Source: an uncultured Clostridia bacterium (GTDB taxonomy: Bacteria > Bacillota > Clostridia > Christensenellales > QALW01). Taken from it: a stretch of 10,302 bases of DNA. Below are positions 1 to 7,270 of the stretch, piece by piece. The position numbers and the translations under genes were made by a program. The notes beneath the pieces are model-generated. The model searched no databases. It saw only the letters and a list, made by a program, of their open reading frames with translations, and had not been told where the DNA came from. The stretch covers positions 1 to 10,302 of the forward strand of contig URTC01000034.1 in assembly GCA_900550765.1 (NCBI GenBank). The letters are read 5' to 3'. Numbering within the stretch: position 1 is the first letter of the stretch; each line of letters starts with the position of its first letter.

Positions 1-519
1 GCCCAGCGGCGCCATTCTTTCAAAAAGCTCACCGGCTGTTTCGTTTTCACCGATATTGATTTTTTTCTGCAGAATCATATCGCCGCAATCCACACCGATA
101 GCAGTATACATAGTCGTGATGCCGGTTTCCTTTTCCCCGTTTATTACCGCCCATTGAATCGGGGAAGATCCTCGGTAAGCCGGCAGCAGCGAACCATGTA
201 CATTGACACAGCCCAAACGCGCGGAATCCAAATTTTCCTTTGAAAGAATCTGCCCGAACGCTGCTGTAACCATCAGATCCGGTTTAAGTGCGCGCAACAC
301 GGCCGCCGGTTCCGGCAAACGGATTTTCTCCGGCTGATATACTGTAAGTCCTTTTTGAAGTGCATACTCCTTTACCGGTGAATACGTCAGCTTGTTGCCG
401 CGTCCTTTGGGCCGATCCGGCTGGGTGAATACAGCTTTCACACGATAGCCGTTTTCTACCAATGCTTTTAAAGAAGGCACTGCAAAATCCGGCGTTCCCA
501 AAAAAACAATATCAATCAT
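1..519 (-). CDS. fmt: Methionyl-tRNA formyltransferase, N-terminal 173 residues (3' end outside window)
   Basis: Fmt transfers a formyl group from 10-formyltetrahydrofolate to Met-tRNA(fMet) in the cytoplasm, preparing the initiator tRNA. The frame is open from the ATG at 519 to the left edge, so the C-terminal tRNA-binding domain is not visible. The Rossmann-type start reads MIDIVFLGTPDFA. The formyltransferase signature NVHGSLLPAYRGSSPIQ lies near residues 106-122, and VDCGDM near 143-148. N106, H108 and D144 match the catalytic Asn, His and Asp of the E. coli enzyme in identity and number. An AAGGA Shine-Dalgarno lies about 9 nt before the ATG. The start overlaps the def stop by 8 bp, so translation is probably coupled to deformylase, the enzyme that later removes the formyl group. 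Identification is secure; only the missing end is unknown. Confidence 0.97.
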   Translation of the reverse strand, partial: MIDIVFLGTPDFAVPSLKALVENGYRVKAVFTQPDRPKGRGNKLTYSPVKEYALQKGLTVYQPEKIRLPEPAAVLRALKPDLMVTAAFGQILSKENLDSARLGCVNVHGSLLPAYRGSSPIQWAVINGEKETGITTMYTAIGVDCGDMILQKKINIGENETAGELFERMAPLG

Positions 520-967
520 CTTTCCCTATCCTTGTTGCTTTATCCGTAAATAAAATGCCGTTTAAATGATCTGTTTCGTGGCAGAAAATCGTAGCTACAT
601 AGTCCTGTGCCTTGTACTCCATTAAATTGCCCTCCCGGTCATATCCCTGAACGGTTACTTTTTTAGGCCTGTCGACATGGCCGCGGACGCCGGGCACACT
701 GAGGCACCCCTCTACACTGTCCTGGTGCCCGCTCTCCTTCACAATTACCGGATTAATCAGCTCTAAAATTTCTTCCCCTGTATCTACAATGATCACCCGG
801 CGCAAAATTCCCACCTGGGGTGCCGCCAGTCCTACCCCTTGTGCCTGCGCCAGCGTTTCTTTCATATCATCCAGCAGAGTAAGGATCTTTTCATCAATTT
901 CCGTTACTTCTCTGCTTTTCTTCCGCAATAAAGGCTCGGTATCCTTTAAAATATTTCTTATTGCCAT
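512..967 (-). CDS. def: Peptide deformylase
   Basis: Def removes the N-formyl group from nascent proteins, using a bound metal ion (usually Fe2+). All three family motifs are intact in the 151-residue product: GVGLAAPQVG at 44-53 (Q51 in the oxyanion position), EGCLS at 86-90 (metal ligand C88), and HETDH at 130-134 (ligands H130 and H134, catalytic E131). The length fits the short Bacillota form. I chose the ATG at 965-967 because AAGGTG (974-979) lies 6 nt upstream. A GTG at 976 would add three residues, but it falls inside that Shine-Dalgarno. The site also overlaps the priA stop codon, leaving a 10-nt gap between the genes. The def stop lies inside the start of fmt (8-bp overlap), the classic def-fmt pair. 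Confidence 0.97.
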   Translation of the reverse strand: MAIRNILKDTEPLLRKKSREVTEIDEKILTLLDDMKETLAQAQGVGLAAPQVGILRRVIIVDTGEEILELINPVIVKESGHQDSVEGCLSVPGVRGHVDRPKKVTVQGYDREGNLMEYKAQDYVATIFCHETDHLNGILFTDKATRIGKDD

Positions 968-977
968 TTTCTTCACC

Positions 978-3212
978 TTAAAATAAATTTACAGGGTTCT
1001 CCTGTATATCACAATATAATTCCTTACCGGCAATTCCTTCCAAGGCAGCATAGATTTGATCTACAATCTCATTACAGTGTATGCCTTCTTTGAGTTTAAC
1101 CATAATCTGATGGCGGTACAGTTCTCTTAAGCGGTTAATCGGTGCAGCCGTTCTTTCCTGATACAGTACCTCATCAGGGAATTTCTCTAAAATCTGCCGA
1201 ACCCGCTCAAAAGCTTTTACTGAGCCTTCATAGGCGCTTTCGGCATCAGCAGAGGAATACAAAACGCGTACAACCCGGGCAAATGGCGGATACCACATAG
1301 CGCGCCGCTGTTCAATCTCCCTTGCGTAAAACGCCTTATAATCATGCCGCGCCGCACATTCAATTACAAAATGCCGGGGGGAATACGTCTGTACCACTAC
1401 CCTGCCGCGACTTTCTCCCCGCCCGGCTCGTCCGGCCACCTGGGTAAGCAGGGAAAACGTACGCTCCCGGCTCCGATAATCCGGCAACCGCAGCATACCG
1501 TCGGCCGCAATCACCCCAACAAGCGTAACATTCGGAAAATCATGTCCTTTTGCAATCATCTGGGTGCCAATCAACGCCTGCGCGCTTCCGTCAGCCAGCT
1601 TCTTCAGTAAATGATAATGGGCATCTTTACCGCGGGTCGTATCGACATCCATGCGGACAACGCTTGACTGCGGAAAGAGCTTTAAAAACTCTTCTTCTAC
1701 TTTTTGCGTCCCTGCACCAAACTGTTTAATAAATTTGCTGCCGCAAACAGGACAGATCTGGGGCAAAGGAAGCTCGTAACCACAATAATGGCAGCGCAGC
1801 TTATTGATATGATAGTGATACGTAAGAGAAACATCACAGTTTTGACAGGTAATCGTCTCTCCACAAGCACGGCACATCACAAAACTGGAATATCCCCGCC
1901 GGTTTAAAAACAACATAATCTGCTTATGCTCAGCCAACGTTTCCTGCATAAGCTCATAAAGTCTCCCGGAAAAAATACTTCTATTTCCCTTGGAAAATTC
2001 CTCGGCCATATCAATAATTTCAACCGGCGGCAATCCTTTGCCATTTACACGTTCGGGCATTTCAAAAAGTCTGTACTGTCCCTGCACTGCTTTATAATAC
2101 CGCACCACCGAAGGAGTCGCGCTGCCTAAAATCACAGGACAGCTGTTATATTCGCCGCGTTTAATGGCCACTTCTACCGCATCATAGCGCGGATGTATTT
2201 CAGAAATATAAGATCCCTCATGCTCATCATCCACAATAATAATCCCTACATTTCTGCATGGTGCAAAAACTGCTGAGCGGGCACCAATCACAATGCGAGC
2301 TTCTCCGCTTAAAATACGCCGCCACTCGTCAAAGCGCTCTCCGTCCCCCAGGGCACTATGCAGAATCGCTATGCCGTCGCCGAGCTTTTTTCGGAAGTTC
2401 AAAACCATCTGCGGGGTAAGAGAGATCTCCGGTACCAACACAATTGCTGTTTTTCCGGCATTTACCACGCTTTTGATCGCCTGCATATAGACCTCCGTTT
2501 TCCCGCTGCCGGTAACCCCATGCAGCAGGGAAACAAAAAAATGTTCTCTCTCCTGCAGAATACTGTCAAGCACCTTCTGCTGACAGCTATTAAGCGTATG
2601 CCATTTTGCCCGCTGGGGTGCAATGTCCAAATAAGGTGATCGCTGGCGTTCAACTCGATAAAGCGCTATATACCCTTGCGATACAAGTCTTTTAATGACA
2701 GTACCGCATTCGCCCACCAAATGCGTGATCTGTGCTCTTTCCATATCCCCGTATTCTGCAAGTGCAGAAAGGATCCGGTACGCCTTTGTTCCCGCACGCA
2801 TTTTTTTCAATACTGTTTCAAGCTGTTCTGCGGATACCTCCAAATGAAGCATTGAAATATACTGTGTACGCACACGTCCCGCACGCAATCCTGCAGGTAT
2901 AAACAGCCGTACCACATCGGCATAACCGGCATGATATTTCTGTTTCATCCACAGTGCCAATTCTATCTGCTCATCCGTAAGCACCGGCTCGGCATCCGGT
3001 ACGGCAGTAATAGGCTTCAATGCCGTTGAGGGAAGATCCGTTTCTAAGGAAAGACGCAAGACAAGACCTTCTACATTTTTTTGCCGGCCAAAAGGCACAA
3101 AAACACGCATTCCCGGTCTCAATCCGCCGATATGTTCAGGAATCGCATAGGTAAAAAGTCTGTCAATATCCTGATTGGAAATATCAACGATCACCTGCGC
3201 GTACTTGTTCAT
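978..3212 (-). CDS. priA: Primosomal protein N' (PriA), replication restart helicase
   Basis: PriA recognises stalled or collapsed forks and D-loops and starts reloading of the replicative helicase. The 744-residue product is full length. The N-terminal DNA-binding region starts YAQVIVDI. Walker A is GVTGSGKT at 232-239, followed by the DEAH-type box at 328-331 and GSATPS at 363-368. Eight zinc-binding cysteines form four CxxC pairs: 447/450, 456/459, 474/477 and 487/490. Later helicase motifs are GTQMIAKGHDFPNV (549-562) and QVAGRAGRG (591-599). The box reads D-D-E-H where the family usually has D-E-E-H, so the second acidic residue (D329) is Asp; the segment after it, GSYISEIHPRYDA, also lacks the usual KQ. 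The ATG overlaps the rpoZ stop as ATGA, with GAGG 5 nt upstream. In B. subtilis coaBC lies between rpoZ and priA; here it does not. Confidence 0.97.
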   Translation of the reverse strand: MNKYAQVIVDISNQDIDRLFTYAIPEHIGGLRPGMRVFVPFGRQKNVEGLVLRLSLETDLPSTALKPITAVPDAEPVLTDEQIELALWMKQKYHAGYADVVRLFIPAGLRAGRVRTQYISMLHLEVSAEQLETVLKKMRAGTKAYRILSALAEYGDMERAQITHLVGECGTVIKRLVSQGYIALYRVERQRSPYLDIAPQRAKWHTLNSCQQKVLDSILQEREHFFVSLLHGVTGSGKTEVYMQAIKSVVNAGKTAIVLVPEISLTPQMVLNFRKKLGDGIAILHSALGDGERFDEWRRILSGEARIVIGARSAVFAPCRNVGIIIVDDEHEGSYISEIHPRYDAVEVAIKRGEYNSCPVILGSATPSVVRYYKAVQGQYRLFEMPERVNGKGLPPVEIIDMAEEFSKGNRSIFSGRLYELMQETLAEHKQIMLFLNRRGYSSFVMCRACGETITCQNCDVSLTYHYHINKLRCHYCGYELPLPQICPVCGSKFIKQFGAGTQKVEEEFLKLFPQSSVVRMDVDTTRGKDAHYHLLKKLADGSAQALIGTQMIAKGHDFPNVTLVGVIAADGMLRLPDYRSRERTFSLLTQVAGRAGRGESRGRVVVQTYSPRHFVIECAARHDYKAFYAREIEQRRAMWYPPFARVVRVLYSSADAESAYEGSVKAFERVRQILEKFPDEVLYQERTAAPINRLRELYRHQIMVKLKEGIHCNEIVDQIYAALEGIAGKELYCDIQENPVNLF

Positions 3213-3391
3213 TTTTCCTCTGCGATTAAAACACCGTTTTCAAATTCATCCAAAGCCTGCAGCACCGGCTTAAAATCGTCTTTACACTCCTGTGTGTCCA
3301 CAAGCATCCGCGCTCTTTTGGCAATAATAATAGAGAGCACATACTTACAGGATACTTTTTCTTCGGTTTCCTGACTAACTGGTTTATACAT
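3209..3391 (-). CDS. rpoZ: DNA-directed RNA polymerase omega subunit
   Basis: Omega is the small subunit that binds the beta' C-terminal region and helps RNA polymerase assembly and stability. The 60-residue product has the conserved core KYVLSIIIAKRARML (about residues 16-30) and the downstream KPVLQALDEFENG segment, so it is short but complete. Two in-frame ATGs are possible. The outer one at 3400 lies only 1 nt from AAGGAG (3402-3407), while the inner one at 3391 lies 10 nt away, so I prefer the inner start, MYKPVSQ. The gene sits 34 nt after gmk and ends within the priA start (ATGA overlap). The gmk-rpoZ pairing is conserved across Bacillota and supports the call, which would be hard from length alone. 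Confidence 0.93.
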   Translation of the reverse strand: MYKPVSQETEEKVSCKYVLSIIIAKRARMLVDTQECKDDFKPVLQALDEFENGVLIAEEK

Positions 3392-3425
3392 AAATAACAT
3401 TCTCCTTATTTTATAATTTACGAAT

Positions 3426-4037
3426 TTATGGGATTAATTGCGCAAGGAACGCCTGATTACGAGAGGTCCTGCACTTTTCTGCCGTCAAAATAGCCTCAAT
3501 TTTTTCCACAGCCTCTTGTACTGTATCATTTACCACCACATATCCATAATCATTTACACACTTCATTTCTTCCGCAGCTTTTAAAAAACGTTCCCGGATA
3601 AGCTCCATGCTTTCACGGCCGCGGCCTGTTAAACGGCTATATAATTCTTCCATACTCGGCGGTACCAAAAAGATAAATACGCCGGTATCAAATTTCTTTT
3701 TTACCTGCATAGCGCCCTGAATTTCAATTTCAAGAATCACGTCATTGCCCTGCGCCAACTGTTCCTGCACATAGGCTTTCGGAGTACCGTAATAATTGCC
3801 GCTGTAACCGCAGGCATATTCCAGCAGCTGTCCCTTTTGAATCATTTCTTCAAACTGCTGCTTCGTCTTATAAAAATAAGTTACGCCCTCCCGCTCGCCG
3901 CGCCGTATATCCCGTGTGGTAGCGGAAACCGAAACCCGCATATCCGGATTGCGCTGCTTCAGCAGTTCGCACACCGTTCCCTTACCGCAGCCCGAAGGCC
4001 CGCTGATTACCAAAAGCAAGCCTTCACTGCTCATCAT
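3426..4037 (-). CDS. gmk: Guanylate kinase
   Basis: Gmk phosphorylates GMP to GDP using ATP, an essential step in guanine nucleotide synthesis and recycling. The 203-residue product has the usual length and opens with the P-loop GPSGCGKGT at residues 13-21. The GMP-binding segment [20 protein letters not shown] follows at about 36-55, then GNYYGTP at about 80-86, a [11 protein letters not shown] strand, and a lid-type segment [15 protein letters not shown]. Two consecutive ATGs are available at 4037 and 4034. GGAG lies 6 nt before the first and 9 nt before the second, so either is possible. The start overlaps the end of remA by 14 bp, which suggests coupled translation. Nothing in the catalytic motifs looks abnormal. 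Confidence 0.97.
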   Translation of the reverse strand: MMSSEGLLLVISGPSGCGKGTVCELLKQRNPDMRVSVSATTRDIRRGEREGVTYFYKTKQQFEEMIQKGQLLEYACGYSGNYYGTPKAYVQEQLAQGNDVILEIEIQGAMQVKKKFDTGVFIFLVPPSMEELYSRLTGRGRESMELIRERFLKAAEEMKCVNDYGYVVVNDTVQEAVEKIEAILTAEKCRTSRNQAFLAQLIP

Positions 4038-4290
4038 TTTCCGCTCCGTTCGTTTCTTTTAATCTACCGGAAATCGTCTCCGGCTGTACGGCCGAAAGAA
4101 GAATATGTCCGCTGTCCATAAAAACAACGGCTCTTGTCCTTCTTCCGCAAGTAGCATCTATAATTTTTTCTCCGTCTTTCGCATCCTGAATCACACGCCG
4201 GATCGGCGCCGAATCCGGAGAAACGATGGCTACGATCTTTTCGGCTGACGCCATATTGCCAAAGCCGATATTGATAAACCTTATATTCAT
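4024..4290 (-). CDS. remA: RemA-type DNA-binding regulator (DUF370)
   Basis: The 88-residue product closely resembles B. subtilis RemA (YlzA), a ring-forming DNA-binding protein that activates matrix and osmoprotection genes there. Diagnostic stretches are [26 protein letters not shown] spread over residues 5-30, [18 protein letters not shown] over 45-62, and [12 protein letters not shown] near the C-terminus. R50 and R51 fall at the positions of the DNA-binding arginine pair in RemA. The ATG at 4290 has a GGGGGA site 6 nt upstream and starts 13 nt after the yicC stop. A longer in-frame start at 4359 would run back into yicC and is not preferred. The gene family is clear, but its regulon in this organism is unknown. 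The yicC-remA-gmk order matches B. subtilis. Confidence 0.94.
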   Translation of the reverse strand: MNIRFINIGFGNMASAEKIVAIVSPDSAPIRRVIQDAKDGEKIIDATCGRRTRAVVFMDSGHILLSAVQPETISGRLKETNGAENDEQ

Positions 4291-4303
4291 AAGCAGTCCC
4301 CCG

Positions 4304-5176
4304 TTACTCAATATTCTGTATTTGCTCCCGCAGTTTCTCGATCTCGCCTTTGGCCTCAACTACGATTTTTGCAATTTCTGCATTTACAGACTTAGAGCCA
4401 ATAGTATTGATTTCACGGTTTAATTCCTGAATAAAAAAATCCAATTTCCGTCCTACGGCCTCTTCGCTGTTCATATATTCCAGCATATTTTTCACATGGG
4501 TATCCAAGCGTACCAGTTCCTCATCAATAGCAATTTTATCCGCATAAATTGCAATTTCCTGATAAAGACGCTGTTCTTCCAGCTCATACTCTCCCAGCAG
4601 TTCTTCCAAACGCTTGCGCAGCTTTTGCGAATATTCCTCCAAATTATTTTGGCTCAAACTTTGAATCTGACCGGCAAGAAAAAGGATAGTATGTAATTTA
4701 AGCTTCAGATCTTCCCCAATCTTTTCCCCTTCAGCGGCGCGCGTAGCATTCAGGGCAGCACACGCCTGCTCTACCGCCTGCGTCATCAGCGCCATAACTG
4801 CTTCCTGATCATCTTCACACTGGGTAATCGTAAGTACATCCGGCAAACGTGCAATATCCGAAACACGAACGTTATATTCAAAGCCCATTTGCCGCAGCTG
4901 TTCAAATGCCTCGGAATACTGCTGCACCAACGGCTGATCCACAGAAATAATTTTGGAATCCTCCCGTGTATTACAATATGCAACCGAGACTTCAATATGG
5001 CCTCTTGCCACATACTGTCCAATCCTGCGGCGCAGCTCGTCCTCCAAAAACATAAGTGTGCGCGGCATCCGTATATTAATATCCAAAAACCGATGATTTA
5101 CAGCTTTAAGCTCCACTGCAATTTCACGGCCGTCCATAGCGGCAGTTCCGCTGCCATAACCAGTCATACTACGCAA
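4304..5176 (-). CDS. yicC: YicC/YloC family endoribonuclease
   Basis: YicC-family proteins are RNases; E. coli YicC takes part in degradation of the small RNA RyhB. The 290-residue product matches the family length. The N-terminal domain begins [10 protein letters not shown] and continues with [18 protein letters not shown] (about 21-38) and ARGHIEVSV. The C-terminal DUF1732 region includes [10 protein letters not shown] (218-227), [21 protein letters not shown] (242-262) and a final [11 protein letters not shown] assign the start to the TTG at 5174-5176: it gives the conserved family N-terminus and lies 9 nt from GGGAGG (5186-5191). The internal ATG at 5167 is 18 nt from that site, and the upstream ATG at 5227 lies before it. 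It is the first gene after the promoter at 5245-5273. The physiological RNA targets here are unknown. Confidence 0.94.
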   Translation of the reverse strand: MRSMTGYGSGTAAMDGREIAVELKAVNHRFLDINIRMPRTLMFLEDELRRRIGQYVARGHIEVSVAYCNTREDSKIISVDQPLVQQYSEAFEQLRQMGFEYNVRVSDIARLPDVLTITQCEDDQEAVMALMTQAVEQACAALNATRAAEGEKIGEDLKLKLHTILFLAGQIQSLSQNNLEEYSQKLRKRLEELLGEYELEEQRLYQEIAIYADKIAIDEELVRLDTHVKNMLEYMNSEEAVGRKLDFFIQELNREINTIGSKSVNAEIAKIVVEAKGEIEKLREQIQNIE

Positions 5177-5185
5177 AACCGTTTT

Positions 5186-5191
5186 CCTCCC
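5186..5191 (-). promoter_or_regulatory. Shine-Dalgarno fixing the TTG start of yicC
   Basis: The minus strand reads GGGAGG, 9 nt before the TTG at 5176. It sits 18 nt from the next ATG, so it selects the TTG and the conserved MRSMTG N-terminus. Confidence 0.85.
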
Positions 5192-5204
5192 AGTAAATAT
5201 ACAA

Positions 5205-5218
5205 GGCCCCAAAGGGCC
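5205..5218 (-). other. Short GC hairpin in the yicC leader
   Basis: In the minus-strand transcript GGCCC pairs with GGGCC around a UUUG loop. Five U residues precede it and no U-run follows, so it does not look like an intrinsic terminator for this strand. It would lie about 20 nt into the predicted leader and could protect the 5' end or modulate expression. That role is inference. Confidence 0.5.
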
Positions 5219-5244
5219 AAAAAGCAATAAAAAAAATTTATTAT

Positions 5245-5273
5245 ATTATATCATATATCGTTCTGACATTCAA
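5245..5273 (-). promoter_or_regulatory. Predicted sigma-A promoter of the yicC-fmt cluster
   Basis: On the minus strand, TTGAAT (5268-5273) and TATAAT (5245-5250) are separated by exactly 17 bp. TG one base before the -10 makes it an extended -10 element (TGATATAAT). The expected transcription start is near 5238, giving a leader of about 62 nt before yicC. I see no clear terminator after ligA, so read-through from pcrA-ligA may add to expression. Confidence 0.8.
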
Positions 5274-5295
5274 GCATTTTCATCCCGGCACGGTT

Positions 5296-7266
5296 CTATA
5301 GGCCGCAAAGTGTTTTAAAAGCTGCCTCATCTATAATTTCTATTCCTAATTTTTGAGCCTTTTCCAATTTGCTTCCCGCTTTTTCTCCGGCAACCACCAA
5401 ACTTGTGCGCTTGCTTACCGAATCCTGCACCTCACCGCCCATACGTTCTATAATAGCCCCGGCTTCATCCCGCGTAATTCTCTCCAGCTTAACGTTAAGC
5501 ACAACGCCCTTACCGGAAAAATACGTAGCGGTTTCCTTTTCCTCCTCCTGCCGGGGAGCAACCCCCCGCGCGAACAGTTTTTGAACGGTTTCAGCGCTCT
5601 TTTCATTTGCAAAAAAGGACAGTATTCCATCAGCAACGATATCCCCGATATCCCCGATAGCAACAAGTTCCTCCCGTGTGGCAGCGGAAAATTTTTCAAA
5701 AGTTTTAAATTGCTTTGCCAAATCCCGCGCGGTCTTTCTTCCCACATTAGGAATCCCGATGGCATAGATAAACGCGTCCAGCGCGCAGTCCTTGCTCTTT
5801 TCCAAAGCCGTCAGCAAATTCGTAGCCTTTTTCTCCTTCCATCCCTCCAGAGAAAGCAGCTGTTCATACTGCAAAAGATACAGATCGGCTACATCGACAA
5901 TCGCAAATTTTTCAGTAAGCTGGAGGGCTGTTTTGTCGCTGAGAGATTCGATATCCATCGCATCGCGCGAAGCAAAATGCACGATTCTTGCCACGATCTG
6001 CGGACGGCAGAACGAATAATTCGGGCAGTACAGCAGCATCCCCCGCTGCACCAGCGGCGTGCCGCAGGAAGGACAGACCGCGGGAATTTCGATTGTTTCT
6101 CCCTGCTGACTTTCATCTGCGACGCCCATAATTTCGGGAATTACATCATTGGATCGGCGCACCCATACATCAACGCCGAGCTTAACTTTTTTTCGTTCAA
6201 TATCCCACTGATTATTCAGCGTAGCCCGTTTTACCGTAGCTCCGCCGATCTCTACCGGCTCCAACAGAGCCGTAGGCGTAATTTTTCCTGTTCTTCCCAC
6301 ATCCCAGATGACACTGTTTAAACGGGTAACCACTTCCTGCGCAAAAAATTTATAGGCGATCGCCCACTTAGGAAACTTTTCGGTATACCCCAACGCCTGA
6401 CGCATGGAAAAATCAACAACCTTAATGACCATACCGTCTATTTGAAAATCAAGCGCAGAGCGCCGCTGACCGACCGCCTTAATTTCCTCGATAATATCCT
6501 GCATCGTATCGAACACACGATAATAGCTGTTGACCGGCAGATGCTGCTGTTTTAGAAATTCCATAGCCTGTATGCTGTCCGTAAGCTCCGCCCCCGCAAG
6601 GACGCCGATATTATAAAGAAAAATATCCAGTTTACGTTTAGCTGTGACCGCAGGATCCAAATTCCGAAGCGCACCTGCCGCGCCATTGCGGGGGTTCTTC
6701 AGAGGCTCCTGAGCCGTCTTATTATATTCCTCAAAAGAGGAAAGCTTCATAATTCCTTCCCCCTGTACCTGAAGCTCTCCTTGAAAGGGAATGGTAAGAG
6801 GAAGAGACCGTATCGTTTTTGCCTGCTCCAATATTCTCTCGCCCACAACACCGTTTCCCCGGGTAACGGCATCGGTGAGAACCCCATTTTCATAGGTAAG
6901 ATTCACGGTAAGCCCGTCAAATTTATATTCCAGCGAATACTGCGTCTTTTTTCTGCCGCTGCCAAAAACTTCGTCCAGCCGTTTATTGACACGCTCTTCC
7001 CAGGCATAAAGTTCTTCAAAGGACTGCGCCTTATCCATACTCCACAGCTTGACCTTATGCGTTACACTTTCAAACCGCCCGATCGGCTCTCCCCCGATTT
7101 TTTGCGTCGGAGAGTCCGGCAAAACGGTACCAAGCTCCTCCTCCAGCTGCTTTAACCGCTTATACAGTGCATCCCATTCATCATCGCTGACCAAGGGCTC
7201 ATCCAATACATAATAATGGTAATTCAACTGGTTAAGCCTGTCCACCAGGCTGCGCATTTCTTCCAT
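5296..7266 (-). CDS. ligA: NAD+-dependent DNA ligase
   Basis: LigA seals nicks in duplex DNA using NAD+, acting in Okazaki fragment joining and repair. The 656-residue product has the full domain set: N-terminal Ia domain (YYVLDEPLVSDDEWDAL, 18-34), adenylation motif KFDG with nucleophile K115, TRGNG (135-139), GE (169-170), DGMVIKV (277-283), and KWAIAYKF (300-307). The OB-fold follows (DVGRTGKITP from 322), then a Cys4 zinc finger (C398, C401, C414, C420), helix-hairpin-helix repeats (about 500-550) and a C-terminal BRCT domain (about 585-656). Several motifs differ from the common form: TRGNG for TRGDG, QVQGE for EVRGE, RSNDVIPE for RAGDVIPE, and five residues between the last two cysteines. 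The enzyme still looks active. The ATG at 7266 lies 4 nt after the pcrA stop, with GAGG 9 nt upstream; pcrA-ligA is a known Bacillota pair. Confidence 0.96.
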   Translation of the reverse strand: MEEMRSLVDRLNQLNYHYYVLDEPLVSDDEWDALYKRLKQLEEELGTVLPDSPTQKIGGEPIGRFESVTHKVKLWSMDKAQSFEELYAWEERVNKRLDEVFGSGRKKTQYSLEYKFDGLTVNLTYENGVLTDAVTRGNGVVGERILEQAKTIRSLPLTIPFQGELQVQGEGIMKLSSFEEYNKTAQEPLKNPRNGAAGALRNLDPAVTAKRKLDIFLYNIGVLAGAELTDSIQAMEFLKQQHLPVNSYYRVFDTMQDIIEEIKAVGQRRSALDFQIDGMVIKVVDFSMRQALGYTEKFPKWAIAYKFFAQEVVTRLNSVIWDVGRTGKITPTALLEPVEIGGATVKRATLNNQWDIERKKVKLGVDVWVRRSNDVIPEIMGVADESQQGETIEIPAVCPSCGTPLVQRGMLLYCPNYSFCRPQIVARIVHFASRDAMDIESLSDKTALQLTEKFAIVDVADLYLLQYEQLLSLEGWKEKKATNLLTALEKSKDCALDAFIYAIGIPNVGRKTARDLAKQFKTFEKFSAATREELVAIGDIGDIVADGILSFFANEKSAETVQKLFARGVAPRQEEEKETATYFSGKGVVLNVKLERITRDEAGAIIERMGGEVQDSVSKRTSLVVAGEKAGSKLEKAQKLGIEIIDEAAFKTLCGL

Positions 7267-7270
7267 GAAA

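Noticed and set aside
4291..4359. Longer RemA start inside yicC
   Set aside because: The extension is out-of-frame yicC sequence, and the family N-terminus begins at the ATG at 4290 with its own ribosome site.
5641..5660. Short direct repeat in ligA
   Set aside because: It encodes a GDIGDI repeat in the helix-hairpin-helix region of the ligase and needs no other explanation.
5353..6321. Open frame of 322 codons on the plus strand opposite ligA
   Set aside because: It is fully antisense to a clearly conserved ligase, has no recognisable domain, and its composition follows from the codon use of ligA.
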